Shown piece by piece: positions 24,275-31,746 of a stretch of 64,000 nucleotides of DNA (its first letter is position 1; every line of letters starts with the position of its first letter). The DNA comes from Streptomyces litmocidini. GTDB taxonomy: Bacteria; Actinomycetota; Actinomycetes; Streptomycetales; Streptomycetaceae. Position numbers and translations under genes: made by a program. The notes below the pieces were generated by a model. It was not told the origin of the DNA. It saw only the letters and a program-made list of their open reading frames with translations, and made no database searches. Location of the stretch: the NCBI RefSeq assembly GCF_014649755.1, contig NZ_BMTQ01000003.1, positions 434,001 to 498,000 on the forward strand, given 5' to 3'.

Positions 24275-25081
24275 TCAGCCGCGGCCGCGGCGCGGCTTCC
24301 CGCTCCGGCCGGTGCCTCCGCCGCCCTTGCGGGAGGCCGGGGGGCGACCGGCGGTGCGGGAACCGCCGCCCGGCTTCCCGCCCTTCGCCGGCTTGGCGGC
24401 CTTCTGCTGCCTGGGCTGCTTCTGGCCCTTCTTCTCCTCGGCACGGCGGCCCCGGGTGCTGTTCACCGTGCGGCCGCGCACGATGCCGATGAACTCCTCC
24501 ACCAGGTCGGGCGCCTCGTCCGCCGTCGGCCACGACAGGGCCACCCGCGACTGGGGGACGCCGACGAGGGTCCGGTAGGTGAGGTCCTTGCGGTGGTGCA
24601 GCCGGGCCAGCGACTGCGGGACGGCGAGCACGCCGACGCCCGCGGCGACCAGTTCGATCGCGTCGGCCGTCGTCGCCGGGCGCTCCACGGCGGGACGGCC
24701 GGGCGGCCGCTCCCAGCCGAGGGTGTCGTCGAGGGGGTGCAGGACGAGCTCGTCGGCGAGGTCCTCGGCCGACACCTCCTCCACGGCCGCGAACAGGTGG
24801 TCCTTGGGGACGACGACGACCGTCGTCTCCGTGTAGAGCGGGATCGCGCTGAGGTCGTCCCGGTCGACGGGCAGCCGGACGAGGCCCGCGTCCGCCGTGC
24901 CCTCCCGGAGCGCGTCGAAGGCCTCGGCCGGGGTCACGGAGAGGAGCGCCAGGGGTACGTCGGGCAGGCGCTCGTTCCAGATCCGCACCCACTTCGCGGG
25001 TGTCGCTCCCGGCACGTAGGCGAGCCGGAAGGAGGAGGAAGGAGGAGCGGAGGAAGGGGAGGAAGCGTCCGTGCCTGTCAC
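24275..25081 (-). CDS. stand-alone LysR effector-binding domain with basic C-terminal tail
   Basis: A 268-residue protein that begins directly with a LysR substrate-binding fold (FRLAYVPGATPAKWVRIWNE, GTADAGLVRLP, TETTVVVVPKDHLFA, VAAGVGVLAVPQSLA) and lacks the N-terminal helix-turn-helix. The last about 60 residues (from about 207) are a Lys/Arg/Gly-rich disordered tail resembling histone-like or AT-hook-like tails. Starts at GTG 25081 and diverges by 64 bp from the DUF5997 gene, a pairing I recall as conserved in streptomycetes. It may sense a ligand while DNA contact is provided by the tail or the partner; this is inference. Confidence 0.8.
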   Translation of the reverse strand: MTGTDASSPSSAPPSSSFRLAYVPGATPAKWVRIWNERLPDVPLALLSVTPAEAFDALREGTADAGLVRLPVDRDDLSAIPLYTETTVVVVPKDHLFAAVEEVSAEDLADELVLHPLDDTLGWERPPGRPAVERPATTADAIELVAAGVGVLAVPQSLARLHHRKDLTYRTLVGVPQSRVALSWPTADEAPDLVEEFIGIVRGRTVNSTRGRRAEEKKGQKQPRQQKAAKPAKGGKPGGGSRTAGRPPASRKGGGGTGRSGKPRRGRG

Positions 25082-25132
25082 CCCGCCAGGTTACCGGTAG
25101 CCGCTGTGGTCGGAGCTCGCCCGCATGCTCGA

Positions 25133-25146
25133 TACCCTTGACACCA
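25133..25146 (+). promoter_or_regulatory. leaderless -10 element for the DUF5997 gene
   Basis: TACCCT (25133-25138) matches TANNNT and ends 7 nt before the A of ATG 25146, with no Shine-Dalgarno between. The intergenic region is only 64 bp and must also serve the divergent LysR-like gene. Confidence 0.5.
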
Positions 25147-25544
25147 TGACGTCGCACCAGAACACCCAGACGATGAAGCCCGCGACCGCGGCGAAGAAGC
25201 TGGGTGTGTACCTCGAGGCCACCCCCGCAGAGTTCCAGGAGGGTGTCGTCTCGCGCACCGAGCTGAACGAGCTCCAGGCCAACCCGCCGGCCTGGCTCCA
25301 GGAGCTGCGCAAGAACGGTCCGCACCCCCGCCCGGTGGTCGCGTCGAAGCTGGGCGTCTCCATCGCCGGTCTCGCGCGCGGCGGCATCACCGAGCCGCTG
25401 ACCACCGAGCAGATCGACGCGCTCAAGCAGGAGTCCCCGGAGTGGCTCCAGAAGGAGCGGGCCGTCCAGGCGGAGGTCCGCAAGGAGACCGTCCGCATCA
25501 AGGAGCGCAACGAGGAGCGGGCGCGCCGGCAGCAGGGCGCCTGA
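25146..25544 (+). CDS. DUF5997 family protein
   Basis: A 132-residue soluble, basic protein of the actinobacterial DUF5997 family: MKPATAAKKLGVYLEATPAE, NPPAWLQELRKNGPHPRPVV, ASKLGVSIAGLARGGI, and a highly charged C-terminal helix (RKETVRIKERNEERARR). The ASKLGVSIAGLARGGI stretch resembles a helix-turn-helix, so nucleic-acid binding is possible but unproven. Divergent from a LysR effector-domain protein that lacks its own helix-turn-helix. A strong terminator follows. Confidence 0.85.
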   Translation: MTSHQNTQTMKPATAAKKLGVYLEATPAEFQEGVVSRTELNELQANPPAWLQELRKNGPHPRPVVASKLGVSIAGLARGGITEPLTTEQIDALKQESPEWLQKERAVQAEVRKETVRIKERNEERARRQQGA

Positions 25545-25560
25545 CCCTCCTCCCCACGGT

Positions 25561-25612
25561 CGCCACGCCGGTCCGTGCCGAAGCCCTTCGGCACGGACCG
25601 GCGTGGCGTTTT
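25561..25612 (+). terminator. intrinsic terminator with 23-bp perfect stem
   Basis: 25561-25583 pairs perfectly with 25586-25608, leaving a 2-nt gap (so a 4- to 6-nt loop in practice), followed by TTTT. It cleanly separates the DUF5997 gene from the universal stress protein. Confidence 0.9.
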
Positions 25613-25636
25613 CCCGGGTGAGGGAGGCATTCCCCC

Positions 25637-26593
25637 ATGACTGACACCAGCACCGCGCACGAGCCGCCGGTCGTCGTCGGCGTGGACGGGTCCGAACACA
25701 GCCTCCGGGCCCTGGAGTGGGCGCTGAGCGCCGCGGAGGGCCTGGGCGTGCCGCTGGTGGTGGCCCACGTGCGCTCCGACGCGCTCCAGCTCGGCGCGGC
25801 CCGCATCGCCTCCCTGGGGACGGCGCCGGAGCTGCCCGACACCGTCGCACGGGCCGTACGGACGGTGGTCGAGGAGCGGGGGCACCGCGTACCGGTGCGG
25901 TACGACTCGCTGGACGGGTCCGTGACGGACGCCCTGCCGGCGGCCGCCCGGGGGGCGCGGCTGCTCGTGACCGGCTCCCGGGGGCACGGCGGCTTCGCGA
26001 GCCTGCTCCTGGGCTCGACCAGCCGGACGCTGGCCATGACGGCGCCCTGCCCGCTGGTGGTCGTCCCGCACGAGGCGCGCGCCGCCGCGCTCACGGACGG
26101 GGCGGAGGCGGGGCGGGTGCTGCTGGGACTGCACGCGGAGGAGACTCCGGACGGGGCGGTGGGCTTCGCCTTCGAGGCGGCTCACCACCGGGGCGTGCCG
26201 CTGGAGGCGGTGACGGCGTTCCGGCTGCCCCTGCCGCGGGGCGCGGTCCTTCCGGCGCCTTCTCCCGCGCTCCAGGTGCCGCCGCTGCCCGTCGCGGACG
26301 AGGTCGCGGAGGCGGAGGGGCTGGTGCGGGAGGTGGAGCGGGAGCAGGAGGAGCGGCTGCGGCCGTTCGCGGCGCGGTGGCCGGGGGTGGAGGTGGTCCC
26401 GGTGGTGGTGCCGGGGGACGCGGCGGGCCGGCTCGTGGACGGGTCGCGGGACGCGGGTCTCGTGGTGGTGGGGCGGCACCACCGGCACCGCTTCGGCTCG
26501 CTGCTCCTCGGTTCCGTGGCCCATGCCGTGCTGCACCACGCGCACTGTCCGGTGGCGGTGGTGCCGCCGGAGCCCGCGGGGGCCCGGGCGTGA
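25637..26593 (+). CDS. universal stress protein, tandem UspA domains
   Basis: A 318-residue protein with two UspA domains. The first opens VVVGVDGSEHSLRALEWAL and ends TGSRGHGGFASLLLGSTSRTL (the G-x2-G-x9-G[S/T] ATP-binding pattern). The second ends VVVGRHHRHRFGSLLLGSVA with HCPVAVVP, also ATP-motif-like. GGAGG lies 9 nt before ATG 25637. Probably a nucleotide-binding stress-response protein; no specific partner nearby. Confidence 0.92.
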   Translation: MTDTSTAHEPPVVVGVDGSEHSLRALEWALSAAEGLGVPLVVAHVRSDALQLGAARIASLGTAPELPDTVARAVRTVVEERGHRVPVRYDSLDGSVTDALPAAARGARLLVTGSRGHGGFASLLLGSTSRTLAMTAPCPLVVVPHEARAAALTDGAEAGRVLLGLHAEETPDGAVGFAFEAAHHRGVPLEAVTAFRLPLPRGAVLPAPSPALQVPPLPVADEVAEAEGLVREVEREQEERLRPFAARWPGVEVVPVVVPGDAAGRLVDGSRDAGLVVVGRHHRHRFGSLLLGSVAHAVLHHAHCPVAVVPPEPAGARA

Positions 26594-26860
26594 CAGTCCC
26601 CGGCGGTCCTGATCGGTGCGCGTGGGCGTCGGCCGTCGCCGGCCACTCCGTGCCCGATGGGCCCCGCCGGGGGCCTGGCCAGATACTGGTGGGGAGTCAC
26701 GCGGGCCTTCGGACGTCTCCGTCGGCGGGTGCGGCTCTCTCCCGTTGTCCGGTGTAAGGACGAGTCTCCTCCCTTTTTCGCCCGTTTCAAGGGTTTCGCG
26801 GTTTTTATTACGCTCCGGAGGCGGCTGAGGGGTGTCGGAGGCGGCTGATAGACAGGACCC
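26594..26860. repeat. 267-bp intergenic region with a 13-bp direct repeat
   Basis: This gap between the stress protein and Nudix genes has no supportable gene. It holds a direct repeat CGGAGGCGGCTGA at 26816-26828 and 26836-26848 (20-bp period, about two helical turns) ending 12 bp before the Nudix start, preceded by an AT-rich patch (GGTTTTTATTACG, about 26800-26813). This could be the Nudix promoter and a tandem binding site. Confidence 0.4.
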
Positions 26861-27412
26861 ATGACGACCGCAGACCACGCCGCCACCGCCGCCCGCAACG
26901 TCCAGCCGCCGCCCGCCCGGGCCTCGCTCGGGGCGGGGGTCGTGGTGACCGACGATTCCGGCCGCGTCCTGCTCGGCCTGCACCGCTCCGGGGTGTGGGA
27001 GCTGCCGGGCGGCATGGTCGAGCCGGGCGAGTCGATCGAGGCCGCCGCCGTCCGCGAGCTGGCCGAGGAGACGACGCTGGTGGCGGACGCCGCCGACGTG
27101 GAGGTCCTCGGCCTGATCCTGGACTCCGTCACCTCGGCCCAGCTGACGCGGTTGACCGCGGCGACGGCCGTGCGCGGCTTCCGGGGCGTACCGGCGGTGG
27201 CGGAGCCGGACAAGATCGAACGCTGGGAGTGGACGGACCCGGACGACCTGCCGGAGGCCCTGTTCCTGCCGTCGGCGCAGGTGCTGCGGACGTGGCGGCC
27301 GGGACTCCCGATCCCCGACGGTCCGTTCCACCGCTACGCCCTGGGCCGGTTGCCCGACCGGAGCCGCACCGGTGCGGTGCGTCACCGCGCGAGCCCCGAC
27401 GAGCGTGGCTAG
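26861..27412 (+). CDS. Nudix hydrolase
   Basis: A 183-residue protein with a complete Nudix box in GGMVEPGESIEAAAVRELAE plus ETTL (G-x5-E-x7-R-E-x-x-E-E). The fold starts ASLGAGVVVTDDSGRVLLGL. Nudix enzymes hydrolyse nucleoside diphosphates linked to another moiety; the exact substrate cannot be read. ATG 26861 is preceded only by a weak site (AGGAC). It is followed by a VOC gene after 47 bp, perhaps co-transcribed. Confidence 0.9.
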   Translation: MTTADHAATAARNVQPPPARASLGAGVVVTDDSGRVLLGLHRSGVWELPGGMVEPGESIEAAAVRELAEETTLVADAADVEVLGLILDSVTSAQLTRLTAATAVRGFRGVPAVAEPDKIERWEWTDPDDLPEALFLPSAQVLRTWRPGLPIPDGPFHRYALGRLPDRSRTGAVRHRASPDERG

Positions 27413-27459
27413 CGTGGCCGGAGGAACACGTCGTCGAATCGGGAATGGGAGTCACCGCC

Positions 27460-28260
27460 ATGGCCGCACGACCTGAAGGCACACCGGTCTGGACCGACGC
27501 GATGTACACCGACGTCGAGGGCGCCAAGGTGTTCTACGGCGATGTGCTCGGCTGGACCTTCGGCGAAGCCTCCACGGAATACGGCAACTACACGCAGGCG
27601 TACAAGGGCGGCAAGGCGGTCGCGGCCGTGGTCCCGCCGATGCCGGGACAGGACGGAGAACCGAGGTCGGCCTGGTGCCTGTACCTCGCCTCGGACGACG
27701 TCGCCGCCACGGCGGAGAAGATCCGGGGTGCGGGCGGCACCCTCCTGATGGAGCCGATGAGGGTCGGCGACCTCGGCTCGATGTGCATCGCGCGGGACCC
27801 GGCGGGCGTCGCGTTCGGCGTCTGGCAGGGCGGCGCCCACGAGGGATTCGAACGGGAGGGCGAGCCCGGCTCGTACGCCTGGGCCGAGATCCTCACCCGG
27901 GAGCCGGCGAAGTCCGACGCCTTCTTCACCGAGGTCTTCGGCTACGGCTCCAAGAAGATCAGGGACGAGCACATGGACTACCGGGCCTTCGACGTCGGTG
28001 GCGAGCGGCCGGTGCTCGGCCGGATGGTGATGTCGGACGAGGACTTCCCGCCGGAGGTCCCCTCGTACATCCAGGTCTACTTCGCCGTCGACAACTGCGA
28101 CCTGGCCGTCGACCGGGCCGTGGCGCTCAAGGGGCGGAAGGTGTTCGGACCGGTGGACAGCCCGTTCGGCCGGTTCGCGGCGATCGTGGACCCGCAGGGC
28201 GCCGCGTTCACGGTGATCGACGAGAAGACGACCGTCGGGGACATGCCCGAGTTCGAGTGA
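27460..28260 (+). CDS. VOC family protein, two domains
   Basis: A 266-residue tandem VOC protein: VWTDAMYTDVEGAKVFYGDV begins domain 1 (closing RDPAGVAFGVWQ) and YAWAEILTREPAKSDAFFTE begins domain 2 (closing DPQGAAFTVI). ATG 27460 has GGGAG 8 nt upstream; ATG 27445 in frame is an alternative. The function of this large Streptomyces group is mostly unknown. Confidence 0.88.
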   Translation: MAARPEGTPVWTDAMYTDVEGAKVFYGDVLGWTFGEASTEYGNYTQAYKGGKAVAAVVPPMPGQDGEPRSAWCLYLASDDVAATAEKIRGAGGTLLMEPMRVGDLGSMCIARDPAGVAFGVWQGGAHEGFEREGEPGSYAWAEILTREPAKSDAFFTEVFGYGSKKIRDEHMDYRAFDVGGERPVLGRMVMSDEDFPPEVPSYIQVYFAVDNCDLAVDRAVALKGRKVFGPVDSPFGRFAAIVDPQGAAFTVIDEKTTVGDMPEFE

Positions 28261-28319
28261 GCGGTGCGGCGCGGCGCCCCGGCGGCGCCGCACCGCGGTG
28301 CGTCAGGCGCCGTCGCGGA

Positions 28320-28975
28320 CGGCGACGATGGCCGACCTGGTCGGACGGTTGGGGGGATGGCAGTGCGGATCCCGCGTCGCCGCAGGTGATTCCGGAGCGC
28401 GCGGGAGGAATACGCGCGGTCCGCCAGGACGACATCGGGTCGGGTCCTCGGCCTTCCAGGGCCGCTTCGCGGAACACGGATGGCGGCCATGACGGTCTCG
28501 AAGGCCGGTGCATCGCCTGCCGGGCCTGCGGTGACGCGGAGGTCCAAGGGCCGCGCCCGGCTGCCGTCGGCGAGGTGAACCTTCGTGCTCGGGCCGCCTC
28601 GGGAGCGTCCGAGTGCGTGGTCGTCGGGTTCGGCCCGGTCCGGCGCCCCCTTTTCCCGACTCCGGCGGCGTGATGGTGGACCCGGCAGACGGTGGAGTCC
28701 ACCGACACGGTCCGACCGATGTCGTCAGCGCTCTCGGCCGCAGCCATCACCGCGGGCAGGATCCGTTCCCAGGTGCCGTCCACGGCCCACTCGATCAGCC
28801 GTTCGCGGGCGGTGTGGAACGAGCCGAGCCCGTCGGGCAGGTCCCGCCAGGGCGAGCGGGTTCGGCACTTCCACGCGATGGCTTCCAAGGTGCGGCGGTG
28901 ATCGGCCCATCGCCGACCGCGGACCGGACCGGCCGGCATCAACGGCTCGATCCGGTCCCCCTCGCATCAGTGGCC
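28320..28975 (-). pseudogene. IS5-type DDE transposase remnant
   Basis: Pieces of one transposase are spread over different minus-strand frames. About 28965-28620 gives PVRGRRWADHRRTLEAIAWK, SPWRDLPDGLGSFHTARERL and the first catalytic Asp in VSVDSTVCRVH. About 28600-28325 in another frame gives LRVTAGPAGDAPAFETVMA, VLADRAYSSRALRNHLRRRG (second Asp). The third catalytic residue (Glu) and the C-terminus are missing because the sequence ends near 28320, and no intact terminal repeats were found. I read it as a decayed, truncated IS5-family copy. A programmed frameshift cannot be excluded for the first break, but the truncation makes it non-functional. Confidence 0.8.
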
Positions 28976-29113
28976 CCTCATCGGACAAACACGCCCGATC
29001 AACCGACCAGCCGATCAAAGAGACACACGCTGAAGGATGTCCCGTGACCATCCGCCCCGGATCGGTCGCCACCGGACTCGGACCGGTTCCTGCGTGGCCG
29101 TGGCAGGGAGGCT

Positions 29114-29941
29114 TCATGCGTTCGTGCGAGACGTCATGAACCAGTGGGTGTCGAAGTAGTGGGCCATGGTGAAGGGGTGGTCCCTCTCGAGGAGGATGCG
29201 GCAGACGAACTCTGCGGTGGAACAGCCGAAGGGGACGTTCTCCCCGTCGAATGTCTGTACGGCGACGGGCCAGTGGTCGGGGTCCCCGTCGTCGATCTGC
29301 CAGCAGTACAGGTTCTCGTGCTCGGTACCTGCCCAGACGAGCAGGCCGTCCTCCTTCCCATGGGTCCACGGTTCCTGGTTCAGACGGAGGTACGCGTCGA
29401 AGGCGCCCTCCCCGAACGTCTCCACCATGCGCTTGTAGTCGCGGGGAAGACGCGTGCCCATGCGCGCCTCGACCTGCGTCCAGTCGAGGTCCGGTCGCCG
29501 GGGCGGCAGGGTCCAGCCGGTGATGCCGATGAGCCGCTCGACCCAGTCCTCGTCCTGGCCGGCGATCCCTGCGGGCAGCACTCGGATCCGCCTCGGGGTG
29601 ACCGCCAGCACCGGCACGATGTCGCCCTGCGCGTCCAGTGCGGTCCCCGCGCCGAGCCACTGCCCTGCATGGGCCCAGGTCATTAGCGTCTCGGCACGGC
29701 CTTCGAGGAGGTCGAGGAGATTCGTGCCGTGAACCTCGCTCACGCCCGGGGCCATGACGCCGTCCAGGACCAGGGCCCGCGGTTCTCCGTGAAGGGAAGC
29801 CAGGTTCTCGACCAGCGCGTGCGCGTCGATGTTCTGGGAGAGGTACAGGACCCCGCTCGGCCGGGGGATCCGGTCCAGCAGGCTGTTGAGCATCGCATGG
29901 GTGACATCCATGGAGGACAGGAAAGCGCACTCCACTGACAT
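29114..29941 (-). CDS. SMI1/KNR4 (SUKH) family immunity-type protein
   Basis: A 275-residue cytosolic protein. Its C-terminal part has SUKH features: LDWTQVEARMGTRLPRDYKR, MVETFGEGAFDAYLRL, LLVWAGTEHENLYCWQ and a late FVCRIL. SUKH proteins commonly protect against co-encoded polymorphic toxins, but no toxin gene is adjacent. The N-terminal about 110 residues (HAMLNSLLDRIPRPSGVLYL, GQWLGAGTALDAQGDIVP) are not recognised. ATG 29941 is the best in-frame start after the transposase remnant; the frame runs open further upstream through that remnant, so the true start could be later (Met-11). Flanked on both sides by dead IS copies. Confidence 0.78.
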   Translation of the reverse strand: MSVECAFLSSMDVTHAMLNSLLDRIPRPSGVLYLSQNIDAHALVENLASLHGEPRALVLDGVMAPGVSEVHGTNLLDLLEGRAETLMTWAHAGQWLGAGTALDAQGDIVPVLAVTPRRIRVLPAGIAGQDEDWVERLIGITGWTLPPRRPDLDWTQVEARMGTRLPRDYKRMVETFGEGAFDAYLRLNQEPWTHGKEDGLLVWAGTEHENLYCWQIDDGDPDHWPVAVQTFDGENVPFGCSTAEFVCRILLERDHPFTMAHYFDTHWFMTSRTNA

Positions 29942-30044
29942 GAGCCCGAGATCCGACTCCGATGACGATCGGCCCACGTTCACTGCCCGAGGACGGCTAC
30001 GGTGCGACGCCACTCGAGCAAGACGGTCCGTCCACGACCCGTGC

Positions 30045-30587
30045 TCCTGCGGGGCGGGGCCGTCCGGTGCGGGCGAGGTTGTGCAGGCGGGCGATGGGGA
30101 CTTGTTGTGCTCCTGCTTCCAGTCCGGCAGTTCGATCCGACCGCGTTCGCGGCGGTGCGGGACGACGAGTCCGGTGCCTGGGCGGCCGCCGTCGGCGATG
30201 GTGGCGGTGTTGCCTACGGCGGTCTTGGCTCCGGACTCCTCCCGCGCCTTGCAGTCGTTCCGGTTTCCGGCCGGCGGCCGGCCGACCAGGACGACCAGGC
30301 GGGTGTCGGCGTCGATGACGAACTGGTGGTTGGTGGAGTACCGGCAGTTCTTCGACCGCTCGGCGATGGTGTGGTCCCGAACAGCGGAGCGAGCTGCCGC
30401 GTCGTCGTGCCCGTTCGCCCGTACGCGGCGACCAGCAGGGCCCGGTCCTCCGGCGGAAGGCTCCCGGCCGGCCCTTGCGGACCGCGTCCGTGCCCTCACG
30501 ACGCGGAACCGCCACCAGCTTCCCGAAAAGGCGGGGGCTCGACCCGGTGAACGGGGTCATCCGGGACGGCTCCGACGTCGTGATCAC
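30045..30587 (-). pseudogene. second IS transposase remnant
   Basis: Minus-strand fragments of a different streptomycete transposase. The N-terminus PSRMTPFTGSSPRLFGKLVA with RREGTDAVRKGRPG (from GTG 30587) is followed, in another frame, by the catalytic-core stretch RYSTNHQFVIDADTRLVVLV and NRNDCKAREESGAKTAVGN, IADGGRPGTGLVVPHRRERG, then a jump to IARLHNLA. Compared with the intact family as I remember it, pieces between are deleted and the frame is broken at least twice. It is fused in frame to the upstream side of the SUKH gene, so transcription could read through. Confidence 0.75.
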
Positions 30588-30684
30588 ACCAGCCACATGG
30601 AGATCGTCTCCCGCGGCCCGGACTCCGCGTGATGTCGCGCAGAATCCGGTGGTGCGGCACGGCGCCGGCATCAAGAATCACCGG

Positions 30685-31212
30685 ATGCACGAAGTGAAGC
30701 TGTCCGACGGGATCATCACTCTGTCCCCCCTGCGCGTGGACGATGCCGAGGCGCACCTCGCCGGGGAGGACGAGCTGCTCGTTCGTCGGCTCAACGGCGG
30801 TCCCGGCACGCGGGAGGGCGTCGAAGCGTATTTCCGGCACTGCCGGGAGCAGTGGGACACCGCCGGGCCACTGCGCGCGTTCGGCATCCGGGTGGGTGCC
30901 GACGAGGTGCTTGCGGGCACGATCGACTTGCGGTTCGCAGGAGAAGGTCTGGCGCCCGGCCAGGTGAACGTCGCCTATGGCCTCTATCCGTCCTGGCGGG
31001 GACGTGGCCTGGCCACCCGCGCGGTCCTGTTGGCGTCCCAGTACGCGGCGAGTGAGGGCGGGGCGGAGGCGGTGATCCAGGTGGAACCGGAGAATCCCGC
31101 ATCTGCCGCGGTCGCACAGCGGGCAGGGTTCACCCCCTGCGAGCCGACACCCAGCACGGACGGCACACGCTTCGACCGGTACGTCCGGAAGCTGTACGTC
31201 GCCGCCCGGTGA
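30685..31212 (+). CDS. GNAT-family N-acetyltransferase
   Basis: A 175-residue acetyltransferase. LSPLRVDDAEAHLAGEDE begins the fold, YGLYPSWRGRGLATRAVLL carries the acetyl-CoA-binding R-G-R-G-x-A motif A, and VEPENPASAAVAQRAGF is motif B of the RimJ/RimL-like GNAT group. ATG 30685 begins the conserved part; no clear Shine-Dalgarno. Acceptor substrate unknown. Stands alone at the edge of the IS-remnant region. Confidence 0.85.
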   Translation: MHEVKLSDGIITLSPLRVDDAEAHLAGEDELLVRRLNGGPGTREGVEAYFRHCREQWDTAGPLRAFGIRVGADEVLAGTIDLRFAGEGLAPGQVNVAYGLYPSWRGRGLATRAVLLASQYAASEGGAEAVIQVEPENPASAAVAQRAGFTPCEPTPSTDGTRFDRYVRKLYVAAR

Positions 31213-31264
31213 CGACCCACAGTTGCAGGACACCCCTTGGGACCGAGTCCGTGCGACGTACATG

Positions 31265-31314
31265 GAACCGCCCCGGTTTTCATGGGCGGTTCACAGCGGT
31301 TCACGGGAGTTCAC
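31265..31314. repeat. hairpin and three 10-bp-spaced GTTCAC repeats
   Basis: GAACCGCCC (31265-31273) pairs with GGGCGGTTC (31284-31292), forming a hairpin 50 bp after the acetyltransferase stop. It overlaps three direct repeats GGTTCAC/GGTTCAC/AGTTCAC at 31288, 31298 and 31308 (10-bp period). The hairpin is a plausible convergent terminator; the repeats have no obvious gene to regulate. Confidence 0.4.
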
Positions 31315-31327
31315 GGAGCCGTGACGA

Positions 31328-31522
31328 TCACGGTCTGAGGCTGGAGACCACGTCGGCGGTGGCGGCCACGCCGTTGTGGATGGTGGGCGCCATGCTGGTG
31401 CCGGCGAGGAAGAAGCCGAGCAGGGCGCACACCAGGGCGTGCGTGACCTTCAGGCCGCCGTTCCTCAGGAAGATCACGGCCAGCACCAGCAGCAGCACCA
31501 CGACAGAAATGGAAACGGCCAT
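31328..31522 (-). CDS. small membrane protein of unknown function
   Basis: A 64-residue protein with two hydrophobic segments (about 4-19 VSISVVVLLLVLAVIF and 28-43 HALVCALLGFFLAGTS) joined by NGGLKVT, and a short polar tail with a T-I-H-N-G motif. Very similar small proteins occur across Streptomyces, in my memory often near plasmid- or conjugation-related genes, but I cannot assign a role. The codon pattern is typical and the ATG at 31522 is well placed after GGGACG, so I consider it real. Confidence 0.65.
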   Translation of the reverse strand: MAVSISVVVLLLVLAVIFLRNGGLKVTHALVCALLGFFLAGTSMAPTIHNGVAATADVVSSLRP

Positions 31523-31683
31523 CGCTCTCACGTCCCTCCGTCGCCGCACCGGAATTGCGGCGTTCGGCGGACAGTGTGGCGGAATGCGCGGTCCGTCCGG
31601 GCGTATGGCGGGGCGGCCATACGGGTGAGATTCGGCCGGGAGCCGTCGAGGCCCTGCCGAGGGCGCCCGTACCGGGCGGTCGT

Positions 31684-31740
31684 CGTGTCCGCGCCCCTCC
31701 CGCGGACCGGCGCGGCAGGAGGCGGAGGGGTGCGGACACG
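31684..31740 (-). terminator. long hairpin ending the acyl-CoA dehydrogenase operon
   Basis: A 17-bp stem (31684-31700 with 31724-31740, one G-T pair, 23-nt loop) lies 7 bp beyond the stop of the minus-strand acyl-CoA dehydrogenase gene at 31747. Confidence 0.7.
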
Positions 31741-31746
31741 GAGCCC

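Noticed and set aside
29942..30499. Longer version of the SUKH gene starting at 30499
   Set aside because: The extra N-terminal residues are a broken transposase, so the fusion is a decay product rather than one protein.
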